From Metabacillus schmidteae (GTDB taxonomy: Bacteria; Bacillota; Bacilli; Bacillales; Bacillaceae), in the NCBI RefSeq assembly GCF_903166545.1, contig NZ_CAESCH010000003.1, positions 186,001 through 250,000 of the forward strand: a DNA stretch of 64,000 bases, given 5' to 3'. Positions 17,640-25,419 of this stretch are shown piece by piece. Each line of letters begins with the position of its first letter. Position 1 is the stretch's first letter. Both the position numbers and the translations under genes were made by a program. Under the pieces are notes generated by a model that searched no databases, was not told the origin of the DNA, and saw nothing but the letters and a program-made list of their open reading frames with translations.

Positions 17640-19127
17640 ACACAGACCTTCAGAATTTGTTTTCTATTAAATTTTTTAATGTTTAAGCTGCTTGTTGTTG
17701 AATTAACACGGCATTGATACGATCGGCAGCTAATTTTGAAGCATTATAAACTAAAGTTACTAAGTCAAAATGAACTTTGGCACGTTTTCCAGTACGATAA
17801 CGAACGTTGTCCAGCTGGAAATATCCCTTTAGATAAGCATTCACACGCTCCACAGCGGTACGGCGTTTAAATATCGTCTTCCAAGCTATTGATCCGCGAG
17901 CTGGTGCTGTATATTTTCTCAAATCAGTAGTGATTCTCACTTTGTATACCTTTTGACAAAGACCATCATTCGCTAAAGAACAGTCTTTACATTCCTTTGG
18001 TCGAGTATATTTTAGTGTCTCATATTTCGGATCAAAACTGTCATAACGGTAGGAATGCTCTCTGACACATGTTGGTGCGAAATGTTTATCAAAGCCAATA
18101 GGTTCAGGCTCATTGCGTTTGTTATAAGCAATAACAGATTGATGTCCCATTCGATGAATCTGCGTATAGATAGGTTCGAAATCATATCCAGCATCCATTG
18201 TTTCATAGCGCAGATTTGGAAGAGGCACACGTTCATGAATACATGTTAATAAAGGAATAGCTGCCTTTCCATCATTAAGGTTGCCAGAGGAAAAAAGGGA
18301 TTGCAAAATGTATTGGCTCGTTGAGCCAACTGCTAAGTGGGCCTTATAGCCAAACCAAAAGACGTTTTTCCCTTCGCTATTCTTCTTTACACCCCATTGA
18401 GGGTCTTGAGGAATTTCATGGCGAAGTTCGGCTAAAGGAACGTCCAGTTGTTCTTCAATTTTCTTTTCAAAAAGAGGAAGATTGGCTTCACGTTCTGCTT
18501 TTTCAATTAACCATTGTTCCCTTTTCTCATTGGACTTGCGACCACGTTTCTTGGGTTCATTTTTAGGTTTTTCATCTTTTGGAGGTGCCTGATCGCGTGC
18601 TTCAAAGTGTGTGGCATCAATGGCAATGGTATCATCCGTAATAAATCCTTCGGATATCGCTTGAAGAAGAAGAGTTTCTTGAACCTCTTCCAAAACCTTC
18701 GATTCACTAATGATAGTAATCATTCGTGAATAAGCAGCATCTGATGGTACGGAATCAGATACTAAAAACCCACAGTCAAGACGGAAAATCATATCATTCT
18801 TCAATCGTTTAACTAAATCTTTAATAAATGGGATTCTTTCTGAAATTCTAGCAACCAAGGAGTAAATCATAGCAGCATAGTTAAGTTCAACTGGTCTACC
18901 AAAACGGGATTTCTTCGTTACCACAGCGAAGATTTGTTCAATGTCAATAGTAGAAAAAATAGCTTCAAACCGTTGGGTAGGTTCTAAATCATATAATTCT
19001 TGTAGGTCAAACAGGCTTCCTTGTCGTATAATAGTCATAGGGAGTCTTCCTCCAGTCTTATTAGTTTGTGTGGTGCTTACTAAATTCGACATTTTGGGGA
19101 GGTACTCCTTTTTTTAGTTCTCAGAAG
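17640..19127 (-). mobile_element. IS1182-family element (boundaries approximate)
   Basis: One transposase gene nearly fills the element. Possible imperfect inverted ends are AGACCTTCAGAATT near 17644 and, on the other strand, AGGCTTCTGAGAACT near 19110-19124. I could not find a clear target duplication, so the limits are uncertain. Confidence 0.6.
17683..19092 (-). CDS. IS1182 family transposase
   Basis: A 469-residue DDE transposase. The N-terminal part reads RQGSLFDLQELYDLEPTQRF. The DUF772-type region has RFGRPVELNYAAMIYSLVAR and an IAIDATHFEARDQ aspartate motif. The C-terminal DDE_Tnp_1 part has ETMDAGYDFEPIYTQI, a CKDCSLANDGLC zinc-like knot and RRTAVERVNAYLKGYFQLDN with the catalytic Glu. 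The frame is intact. A ribosome site AAGGAGTACCTCCCC lies just upstream on the minus strand. Confidence 0.93.
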   Translation of the reverse strand: MSNLVSTTQTNKTGGRLPMTIIRQGSLFDLQELYDLEPTQRFEAIFSTIDIEQIFAVVTKKSRFGRPVELNYAAMIYSLVARISERIPFIKDLVKRLKNDMIFRLDCGFLVSDSVPSDAAYSRMITIISESKVLEEVQETLLLQAISEGFITDDTIAIDATHFEARDQAPPKDEKPKNEPKKRGRKSNEKREQWLIEKAEREANLPLFEKKIEEQLDVPLAELRHEIPQDPQWGVKKNSEGKNVFWFGYKAHLAVGSTSQYILQSLFSSGNLNDGKAAIPLLTCIHERVPLPNLRYETMDAGYDFEPIYTQIHRMGHQSVIAYNKRNEPEPIGFDKHFAPTCVREHSYRYDSFDPKYETLKYTRPKECKDCSLANDGLCQKVYKVRITTDLRKYTAPARGSIAWKTIFKRRTAVERVNAYLKGYFQLDNVRYRTGKRAKVHFDLVTLVYNASKLAADRINAVLIQQQAA

Positions 19128-19246
19128 CCTTGAGCCCGTAGGGCTCATAATTATGAAATTCATTCAATTAATAGGAAATATAACTTATAATCTATAGAGT
19201 TTTCCTTTCAATATTAGTAAACTTAATCATAAGAAAGGAAATTTCG

Positions 19247-19462
19247 ATGAAAATTGATGTTAAGATAAAGTTTGGTCAGAAAGTTAGGTATCACAGGAGA
19301 AAAAAAGGTTTTTCTCAAGAGGAATTAGGAGATTTAACTGATCTACATCAAACTTATATTAGCGATGTGGAAAGAGGTTTACGTAACATTTCTCTTGAAA
19401 ATATTTATGAAATTGCACATGCATTAGATGTTAGAATGTGTGATTTGTTGAATTTTGACTAA
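19247..19462 (+). CDS. small XRE-family transcriptional regulator
   Basis: A 71-residue Cro/CI-type helix-turn-helix protein. The fold is visible as FGQKVRYHRRKKGFSQEEL, then LGDLTDLHQTYISDVERGLR and a final ALDVRMCDLLNF. AAGGAAATTTCG precedes the ATG. It resembles the short C-protein-like regulators that accompany restriction-modification genes, but no such genes adjoin it. It probably binds an operator near its own promoter. Confidence 0.88.
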   Translation: MKIDVKIKFGQKVRYHRRKKGFSQEELGDLTDLHQTYISDVERGLRNISLENIYEIAHALDVRMCDLLNFD

Positions 19463-19823
19463 TAATTTTGAAGTAATTATCATTAAACAAATACTTGGAA
19501 GCAATGATAGGCTGTTCTTATTTGGGCACTTGAACAATCTGGAGCTAGTAGTGCAACCGGCCATTATATAGATGGCTTTTTTTATTGCCAACTAAAGAAT
19601 TTATTGTATTCAGATTTATTCGTGCGTTTTTGAGGTGTGTTACAATTTCGTAAATTCACTTTTAAGATTACCCCCAATAATTATATGGAATACCGTAATT
19701 ATATTAAGAACAATTTATAATAATATAAAAAATTCTTATTTCTATTAAAATTGTGGAATCTAAAAGTTTTATCTATGATTTTTTCTATAATAAAAATAGA
19801 AGAAGAGAAGTGAGGTTTTTTTA
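19463..19823. other. 361-bp intergenic stretch with a terminator and a shared 14-mer
   Basis: It holds a terminator-like hairpin, GGCCA/TGGC followed by TTTTTTT, at 19559-19583, which would end the XRE transcript. The 14-mer GGGCACTTGAACAA at 19524-19537 recurs at 37169-37182 just before the IS110 element. No gene was seen. Confidence 0.6.
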
Positions 19824-20138
19824 ATGAGTTTAATCCAAGAACGAGAGAGCATAGATAATATATTAGTAGCTGCAAGAGAATTTGTAGTGAGAGAAAGTTT
19901 AACTTTAATAGATGAAAATACTGTAGAAGAACATATTTCACTTACTAGAGAAATTAAAACAGTTTTTTCGCATTCTTTAAATGAAAAAATAGAAGTTTTA
20001 TACGCAAAATCTAGAGATATACCTTTATCTAATTTTAGAGGTCTTAAAAGAGATGAAATAGTATCTGAAAAGTATATAATTAATACTTTTAAGCTATCTA
20101 GAGATGATGCTAGAGAATACCTTTCAAGTAGAGTATAA
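19824..20138 (+). CDS. hypothetical protein (104 aa)
   Basis: A helical, charged 104-residue protein with no membrane segment. It has an N-terminal LIQERESIDNILVAAREFVV helix, a middle VEEHISLTREIKTVFSHSL helix and a C-terminal LSRDDAREYLSSRV. GAAGTGAGG lies upstream and an intrinsic terminator follows. The family is not recognised. It is transcribed alone, between the XRE regulator and a broken nuclease gene. Confidence 0.65.
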   Translation: MSLIQERESIDNILVAAREFVVRESLTLIDENTVEEHISLTREIKTVFSHSLNEKIEVLYAKSRDIPLSNFRGLKRDEIVSEKYIINTFKLSRDDAREYLSSRV

Positions 20139-20170
20139 AGTAGTCGTGATTATATATCAGACTACTTTTT
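20136..20170 (+). terminator. terminator after the 104-aa gene
   Basis: AAAGTAGTC and GACTAC pair, followed by TTTTTT. It is a clear intrinsic terminator overlapping the stop codon region. Confidence 0.85.
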
Positions 20171-20290
20171 TGTTTAAACTTTTCACTAATATACATGCTA
20201 TTGGTATGTAGTTGTAGTTAAATATATTTATAGAATTATAGATTAGCACGATTTTAGACTATAGGTTAACTAATAACCATGAGGAAAAAT

Positions 20291-20733
20291 ATGACGACAG
20301 TATACATAAAATGGCATGGTCCTTATTTATTAAATAACATAATTCATAATCAGATTGCATTAAATAACAGTGGTATTTATGCAATCTACCGTCAATACAT
20401 AGGGTACGAAACATTACTTTATGTTGGTAAAACTTAAAGGAGTTTTTTACAAAGGCTATCAGAACATGAAAAACAATGGCTATCAACTGTAAGAGGAGAA
20501 TTGAAAGTTAGGTTTGGAGTTCATTCATTTCCAGAAGGTGAAAGAGTGAAAGATTCACAGTACGAAAATTTAATGATGTCGTCGAAGCTTTACTCATAAC
20601 AACATATCAACCTTTAGAAAATACAACAAACTATCATTGGTATTATGGTAGAACTAAACTAGAGATTATTAACTTTGGGAGAACAGGCATTTTAGATAGG
20701 ATTGTATCTGCAGAAAATCTAGAGTGGGCATAA
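20291..20733 (+). pseudogene. broken GIY-YIG nuclease-domain gene
   Basis: From ATG 20291 the frame reads a GIY-YIG core: SGIYAIYRQYIGYETLLYVG, then KT, an in-frame TAA near 20435, then SFLQRLSEHEKQWL. This matches the family pattern GIYxIY, LYVGKTxxFxxRLxxH. After KDSQYEN a frameshift is needed to continue as DVVEALLITTYQPLENT, which has the expected catalytic-type Glu, and INFGRTGILDRIVSAENLEW before TAA at 20731-20733. With one stop and one frameshift the gene is dead or awaits correction of sequencing errors. A possible homing or DNA-damage nuclease in origin. Confidence 0.8.
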
Positions 20734-20791
20734 AAACTAAAAGCTAAGAGAACTAGTGTTAGCCTTATAAGTGATCAGCTAATACTTAACG

Positions 20792-20820
20792 TTGAATAGT
20801 GCATTTATTTAGTCTATAAT
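20792..20820 (+). promoter_or_regulatory. sigma-A promoter driving leader RNA copy 2
   Basis: TTGAAT (20792-20797), a 17-base spacer, then TATAAT (20815-20820). The conserved hairpin of the leader begins 35 bases after the -10 box. Confidence 0.7.
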
Positions 20821-20855
20821 AAATATGTTCAAACTTTTTCTTTTGTTATTTTTAT

Positions 20856-20966
20856 GCGACCATTTATTACATAAGGTCAGCTGTTAATGATCAAACATAG
20901 TAGCCTCTGGGCTTAGGTTTTAGACACTTTTGTGTCCTTATTAAACCTTTGCCCAGGGGCTTTTTT
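20856..20966 (+). ncRNA. repeated plasmid leader RNA/attenuator, copy 2
   Basis: GCGACC/GGTCAGC hairpin with bulged A, TGTT/AACA mini-hairpin, then AGCCTCTGGGC pairing with GCCCAGGGGCT before TTTTTT, with an inner GACAC/GTGTC hairpin. A U-rich tract precedes it. Downstream is the operon starting at 21028. Read-through of this terminator would be needed to express that operon from this promoter. Confidence 0.75.
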
Positions 20967-21002
20967 GTTAGTTTTTGGGAAAGAGCGAGTTTGAATAAAA
21001 AA

Positions 21003-21018
21003 AACTTTTAGAAAGAGT
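21003..21018 (+). repeat. 16-mer AAACTTTTRGAAAGAG, copy 1
   Basis: Here AACTTTTAGAAAGAG also serves as ribosome binding site for the ATG at 21028. Near-identical copies are at 54753, 55179 and 62485, always downstream of a leader RNA module. Confidence 0.65.
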
Positions 21019-21027
21019 GATTATTTT

Positions 21028-21162
21028 ATGAAAGGTGAATGTCTACCAAGTTGTTGTGTATGTAGTAGTTGTTGTGATGAGACTTTGTTTCGAGTAAGAG
21101 GAAAAAACTTCTGTTCTGAAGATTGTCTTATCGAAGAGGAAGGAGTTGAAGAAGGTGTTTAA
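21028..21162 (+). CDS. small Cys-rich zinc-knuckle-like protein (44 aa)
   Basis: Forty-four residues with eight Cys: ECLPSCCVCSSCCDE, then KNFCSEDCLIEEE. The CxxC...FCSxxC pattern resembles a treble-clef/MYND-like zinc site. GAAAGAG is 10 bases before the ATG. It is the first gene after leader RNA 2 and overlaps the next gene. Its function is unknown; it may be a nucleic-acid or protein adaptor. Confidence 0.65.
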   Translation: MKGECLPSCCVCSSCCDETLFRVRGKNFCSEDCLIEEEGVEEGV

Positions 21163-21685
21163 ACTTACCTGTTTTGCGCCAGTTCATCCTTCAAAGTTAG
21201 GTCCTGCCCTACAATCAGTACATTTCAAAGAAGTAAAAGGTGACTTTATATGGGAGATGGATGGAACTCAATTTGTTATTGAACCATTTAAGAAATATGG
21301 GGATCATCAATCTTCTTATGGGTACAGAGTCTATTTTAATGGATCAATTGATGGAGCGTTATATCTTTTTGACATGTCAATGGGTTGTTTTCAACCACAA
21401 ATTAACGCAGTCGAATATACCTTGCATCATCAGTCAAAAAACCAAGAGAGTTGGATTAAAGATTTATTTAGAAGATCTTCCTTTGAGAAATCAAAGACTA
21501 GAGGAATTTTTCAGAAGGGAAATGTAGGCGTTATTTGTCTACCTGACTCAACTGTAAATCTTCAAATTCGAAAAAAAGTAAAGTCTTTTAGACTTATAGA
21601 GTTGATAAAAGAGATCGAATGTCTTAGACAGGAAATAATGCCGTCAGACTACGATCTCTTTTCTGTTGAAGGAGTTGCTATATGA
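21155..21685 (+). CDS. hypothetical protein (about 176 aa)
   Basis: I prefer GTG 21155 because GGAAGGAG (21138-21145) is 9 bases upstream; the alternative TTG 21146 directly abuts that site. The soluble product has a beta-rich N-terminal half (KEVKGDFIWEMDGTQFVIEP) and a basic helical C-terminus ending in RLIELIKEIECLRQEI. No recognised family. It is the second gene of the operon that starts at 21028, and its end overlaps the next ATG by 4 bases. Confidence 0.65.
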   Translation: MFKLTCFAPVHPSKLGPALQSVHFKEVKGDFIWEMDGTQFVIEPFKKYGDHQSSYGYRVYFNGSIDGALYLFDMSMGCFQPQINAVEYTLHHQSKNQESWIKDLFRRSSFEKSKTRGIFQKGNVGVICLPDSTVNLQIRKKVKSFRLIELIKEIECLRQEIMPSDYDLFSVEGVAI

Positions 21686-22089
21686 GTAAACAATTTAATT
21701 TTTATACGGAAGATTGTCAGTTTACTATAGGATCAAATTTTCTAGTTAAAAATGGTGGAGAAGTTATAGGAGAGGGAGATATTTTTGTTTTCCAATTGTT
21801 ATTGGGATATCCTGCATGGATTATCGTCAATCCAGCTAATGAATTTATCCTTCCTCAAATTATTAAAACGGACAAAGTTATCTCTGTTTTACCCGATTAT
21901 GAATTCTTTGATGGTGTTCAAAGACCAGAAAAGTTTATGTATTGCGTTAGTTTTTTTGAAGGGGAAAAGCAGAAGAAAATTACGGTGAATGCTGTAGATG
22001 AAGCGCATGTTCAAGAGTTTGTCAAAGCGAATTATCAAGACTCAACAAATCTAACGATTAAGAGATCCGAGGAGAGAATATCATGCTAG
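21682..22089 (+). CDS. hypothetical protein (135 aa)
   Basis: A soluble beta-rich protein with FYTEDCQFTIGSNFLVKNGG near the N-terminus and EGEKQKKITVNAVDEAHVQE in the second half. ATGA overlap with the upstream stop indicates translational coupling. Not recognised. It probably works with the other small proteins of the operon. Confidence 0.65.
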   Translation: MSKQFNFYTEDCQFTIGSNFLVKNGGEVIGEGDIFVFQLLLGYPAWIIVNPANEFILPQIIKTDKVISVLPDYEFFDGVQRPEKFMYCVSFFEGEKQKKITVNAVDEAHVQEFVKANYQDSTNLTIKRSEERISC

Positions 22090-22319
22090 TTAATAAAATC
22101 GAAGAATTGTTTAAACCAGCTTATATGAAAGAAAGACTTTTTACTATGCTGAAGAACAATGGAGAGTTTATTAGAACTGATTCAAATTTAGGCTTCTTAT
22201 ACGCTATCACTTTAGGTAATTCCGAAAGTAAAGCAATTAGAGTTGAAGTTGCTATGAAGTCGAGAAGAGAAATAACTATTCTCAATGCTTCTATAAGTGA
22301 TATTCAGCTTTTAGTCTAG
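22083..22319 (+). CDS. hypothetical protein (78 aa)
   Basis: Overlaps the end of the previous gene by 7 bases and has GAGGAGAG upstream. It is a small alpha/beta protein with MLVNKIEELFKPAYMKERLF at the N-terminus and REITILNASISDIQLLV at the end. Not recognised. The tight overlap supports its being a real gene. Confidence 0.6.
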   Translation: MLVNKIEELFKPAYMKERLFTMLKNNGEFIRTDSNLGFLYAITLGNSESKAIRVEVAMKSRREITILNASISDIQLLV

Positions 22320-22363
22320 GTTGTTCTTGATTAATTTGAATCTATTCTAAGGAGGAAATTGTT

Positions 22364-23293
22364 ATGAAAGATTGTGGAAATTGTAGATTAAATAATGAGA
22401 GTATACATTTTGATATTAAGGTTTGTAAGAAGTGTTCCAGGACAAATCGAGCATTTTTTGAACCTAAACCTAATGCTGCGGAGATTATGGAGAACCTCAT
22501 TCAAGAAGGTACCTATGGTCTTTTAAAGGAAACGGAAAGTAAATTGAAAGCAATTAAAAATTCAATGTATATGCATTTAAGAGAAAGTGAAGCAAAGCGT
22601 CATGAATTTGAAAAGTTTAATGTAGTGGCCAAGTTTGTCCCAAAGAAGATTTTCGATGTAGATTATAAAGGAATTGTTCAATATCTATTTTATTATTTAA
22701 CTCCTGAACTTGTATGTAAGGCAATCAAAATAGATGTTAAATCTTTAAAAGAAAATCAAGAACTAAGGGAAGAACTTGAAAACTACAAAAGAAATCCTTC
22801 ATATTACGTGAAACCTTCTTTTAATAAAGTGGGTAAAGAGCTAGTTAGATCTTCTGATTTTGACTATGAAGGCTATAAACTAAATTACTTGGCTGAGACA
22901 TTTAAAAATCTTAATCCAAGTCTAAAGCAGTATGAAGAATTGTATGACAGGGCAAAAATTGAGATGTTAGAGTGTTCGGAATTACAGGAAAGAAAGAAAT
23001 TAAGCCATTCCTATGGTTCTGTCTCACTTATAGCAAATCAGCCTGAATATAAAATTTTTAAACTGTTTGAGGATTACGGAGAAGATTTTTTAATAAAGAA
23101 TTGTTTACCGGATAGTAGTAAGGTTCAATGGTATATCGATTCAGGGTTACTTGCGAAATCAGATATTGATGCTTTTAAAACAATAAATGATATCCGCCTA
23201 GATTTTATCGTAATGCCCCTAGATGTTGAACGTGAAATAATGTCTATGAACGGACAACGTCGAGTGAATTTATCATTACGGAATCTTGGTTAA
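22364..23293 (+). CDS. hypothetical protein with N-terminal zinc-ribbon-like site (309 aa)
   Basis: The N-terminus has two Cys pairs, DCGNCRLNN and VCKKCSRTN, which could bind one zinc. The rest is helical and charged (MENLIQEGTYGLLKETESKL; KENQELREELENYKRNPSYY). It has a good ribosome site, AAGGAGGAAATTGTT. It is the last gene of the operon from 21028, with a terminator after it. No family is recognised; Cys pairs plus a helical body suggest a nucleic-acid-binding or regulatory protein. Confidence 0.65.
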   Translation: MKDCGNCRLNNESIHFDIKVCKKCSRTNRAFFEPKPNAAEIMENLIQEGTYGLLKETESKLKAIKNSMYMHLRESEAKRHEFEKFNVVAKFVPKKIFDVDYKGIVQYLFYYLTPELVCKAIKIDVKSLKENQELREELENYKRNPSYYVKPSFNKVGKELVRSSDFDYEGYKLNYLAETFKNLNPSLKQYEELYDRAKIEMLECSELQERKKLSHSYGSVSLIANQPEYKIFKLFEDYGEDFLIKNCLPDSSKVQWYIDSGLLAKSDIDAFKTINDIRLDFIVMPLDVEREIMSMNGQRRVNLSLRNLG

Positions 23294-23306
23294 TAAAGCA
23301 TATGAG

Positions 23307-23345
23307 AGGACAATACCTAATTAGTTTGGGTTTGTCCTTTTTATA
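23307..23345 (+). terminator. terminator of the 21028-23293 operon
   Basis: AGGACAA and TTGTCCT pair with an AT-rich loop, followed by TTTTATATA. Confidence 0.7.
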
Positions 23346-23414
23346 TATAAATAAAAAAATTAAATAAGTTAAGAGATTGTGTAAGTAATCTACTTAACAA
23401 TAGGAGGAAGACTT

Positions 23415-24176
23415 ATGTCAGTAGAAATGGTAGCGAACTTAATTCCAGTAGCAGCAAAATGTTTAGAGTTAGGTATTTTCAACAAAGTGGCAGTTAGAGA
23501 TGTTGATATTAAGAAGGAATTTGCTAAATCACCTTCGGATATGCCAGTGGAAGTCTTGACGTATTATAGAACACTTCGTACAAGCGGGAATAAACCTGTC
23601 ACACAAGCTCTTCATATCTTTTTAAAGGGTAATAGTAATGAGCTTAAAGCTTTTGCATTTATAAAAAGCCATCCTTATAAAGGTCACGTTACTATGGGGG
23701 AACGATGGATTCATAATTCAGATTCACCTGAGCCATCTATGCAATCTATATATCTGGAATGCATTTCTTTTGAAGATCTAACTGTTTTCCTGAGTAATGC
23801 AATAAGTAAAGCGCAGGAGATTCTTGATATAACACCAAAAAAACGAGTAGAGAAGCATTTTCAAGAGACAGTTAATTTTTTAACTTCTTTATATAATAAT
23901 GAGGATGCTATTTTAGATTTAATGTCGGTTCATCTTTCTAGTAGTACTTTATCCTTCTCGATCACATGTGAGACGGGTTGGGGCAGTGACTATCATTTTA
24001 ATGTTACGAAAGATAGAAAATCTGTAGCAATGAAAATGGACATTGATCCAAGAGAAGTAGGTATAGATGAACCTTCTACGTTTCGAGCAACAGAAGAGAT
24101 TAATTCTAATGATTCAGACGGTATCTATGAAGCTTTCACAAGATTGATGAAAAGCTACGGGATACTAAATTCATAG
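23415..24176 (+). CDS. hypothetical protein (253 aa)
   Basis: A soluble alpha/beta protein starting after a strong AGGAGGAAGACTT site. It has an Ala-rich N-terminal helix (VANLIPVAAKCLELGIF), a segment with FLKGNSNELKAFAFIKSHPY, a helix with SNAISKAQEILDITPKKRVE and an acidic C-terminus. I recognise no family. A short gene (24219) follows and may be co-transcribed. Confidence 0.65.
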   Translation: MSVEMVANLIPVAAKCLELGIFNKVAVRDVDIKKEFAKSPSDMPVEVLTYYRTLRTSGNKPVTQALHIFLKGNSNELKAFAFIKSHPYKGHVTMGERWIHNSDSPEPSMQSIYLECISFEDLTVFLSNAISKAQEILDITPKKRVEKHFQETVNFLTSLYNNEDAILDLMSVHLSSSTLSFSITCETGWGSDYHFNVTKDRKSVAMKMDIDPREVGIDEPSTFRATEEINSNDSDGIYEAFTRLMKSYGILNS

Positions 24177-24218
24177 AATGTCAAAGTCTTCAAATCAAAG
24201 TAGGAAGAAAGAATCTAT

Positions 24219-24410
24219 ATGAATAAAGTTTATGTTGTGAAATGTGAGAGAGGATATATTAAATTTAATTGCAAATTGGGTGACTATAATGAAAATGCTT
24301 ATTTTGAAGGATTTTCTGAAAAACCTGAGACTTTCTTTTCGAGTGAATACAGAGCAAATTTAGAAGCTAAATTATGCGGATTAGAACAATATGAAGTAAT
24401 TTCAAGATAG
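24219..24410 (+). CDS. hypothetical protein (63 aa)
   Basis: A 63-residue protein with two Cys and many aromatic residues (YVVKCERGYIKFNCKLGDYN), followed by a helical SEYRANLEAKLCGLEQYEV. AGGAAGAAAG precedes the ATG. It is likely co-transcribed with 23415. Not recognised. Confidence 0.55.
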   Translation: MNKVYVVKCERGYIKFNCKLGDYNENAYFEGFSEKPETFFSSEYRANLEAKLCGLEQYEVISR

Positions 24411-24522
24411 AAATTATTACGAAATTCGCTTTTAGAAAAATTTAGAGTAATTTTTTTCGAAAAATTCTTTCAAGGTGTTCGAATATTACTAAAGATCAAG
24501 TAAGATATTAAAAATCAAATAA

Positions 24523-24572
24523 GGGGGGAAGTCCTCTTGCTAAATCATTAGCAAAGGGGACTTTCATTCCCT
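24523..24572 (+). promoter_or_regulatory. large leader hairpin upstream of dndC-like gene
   Basis: A nested hairpin: GGGGGGAA with TTCATTCCC outside, GTCCTCTTGCTAA with TTAGCAAAGGGGAC inside. There is no U-run. The ATG of the dndC-like gene lies 31 bases further and has no good ribosome site. The hairpin resembles the one at 62613-62656, upstream of the helicase gene. Possible translational or processing control. Confidence 0.5.
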
Positions 24573-24602
24573 TTCTTATGGTTTAGTAGTGGACAAACAA
24601 AG

Positions 24603-25283
24603 ATGAAAGATATATTTCAAGAAATAAAGGATCATATGAAAGAGGTATATTTAAGAGACGATTTGCCCATAGCTTTGGGATTTAGTGCAGGTAAAGATAG
24701 CTCCCTAATGCTCTTACTGTTATGGGAAATGCTTTCTTCCTTACCTTTAGAACAACGAAAAAAGACCGTTCATTTAATTTCATCCGATACTGGAGTTGAA
24801 ACACCAGATATGACAGATTACGTTTACAAGGCTATAGAAAGCATTCAGAGATGTGCTATTGAACAGCAGATACCTATTGAAGCGAACCTTGTAAAACCAA
24901 ATCTTAAAAATTCCTTTTGGTGGAAAGTTCTTGGACGCGGTACGTTAATTTCTACTCCGAATACTCGCCATAGATGGTGTACCCATTCACTTAAGATAGG
25001 TGTTACTCAGGGAAAATTGAAGAATTTATTATCAACTGCTCCCGTTCTTATTGATAGTCAAGAGAGGTTTCGACTGACTTTAATGTTAGGAACCCGATTA
25101 TCTGAGTCAGCTGCAAGGAAAGCATCTATTAAGCGCTTTGAGTTAAGTGCGGATTCTTTTTTTAGCAGACATAGTGATTTCAAGGAAATACAATGTTATT
25201 CCCCATTGAAGTTTGTAACTTCAGATGAGTTATGGTTCAAGCTTATGGAGTATACAAAATTTCCATTCGGTGTAAAACTTCAG
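24603..25283 (+). pseudogene. dndC: DndC-like PAPS-reductase-family protein, 5' fragment (227 codons)
   Basis: The N-terminal half of an ATP-pyrophosphatase/PAPS-reductase-type enzyme. It has an LGFSAGKDSSLMLLLL P-loop, LISSDTGVETPDM, a SFWWKVLGRGTLISTPN stretch and RHRWCTHSLKI, all typical of DndC, the sulfur-activating protein of DNA phosphorothioation. The gene continues in frame at 51777 after removal of the Tn7-like element (CAG, then GAA). The combined length is 572 residues, in the range I expect for DndC. No dndB, dndD or dndE is seen in the window, so its partners are elsewhere or it works alone. It was probably functional before the insertion. Confidence 0.85.
25279..25283. repeat. 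Tn7-like target duplication, left copy (TTCAG)
   Basis: TTCAG is repeated at 51772-51776 just outside the other end. A five-base duplication is the standard for Tn7-like elements. Confidence 0.92.
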
Positions 25284-25353
25284 TGTAAATTTTCATAATT
25301 AACCGGAATTTGTTCAAAATTCTCCGGAATGAGTTTTCATAATTGTGCGGAAT
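25284..25353 (+). promoter_or_regulatory. left end: terminal TnsB-binding-type repeats
   Basis: Repeats of TTTTCATAATTNNNCGGAAT at 25290-25309 and 25334-25353, with a degenerate one at about 25313-25330 (TCAAAATTCTCCGGAAT). The spacing is about 22 bases. They are inferred sites for the TnsB transposase. Confidence 0.85.
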
Positions 25354-25374
25354 AAAACTTCGTTAATTTTCTAT

Positions 25375-25403
25375 GAGAGACCTTATTATGGTCTCTTATT
25401 TTT
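25375..25403 (+). promoter_or_regulatory. terminator-like hairpin before the first tniQ
   Basis: GAGAGACC and GGTCTCTT pair around TTATTAT, followed by ATTTTTT, and AAGGAGG comes directly after. It would block transcripts coming in from dndC, or act as an attenuator for tniQ. Confidence 0.65.
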
Positions 25404-25419
25404 TAAGGAGGGTTTTTGT

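Noticed and set aside
17614..19162. Inverted AATTTCATAATTA/TAATTATGAAATT as IS1182 termini
   Set aside because: The sequences just inside them do not resemble each other; they may be parts of a target palindrome or chance in AT-rich DNA.
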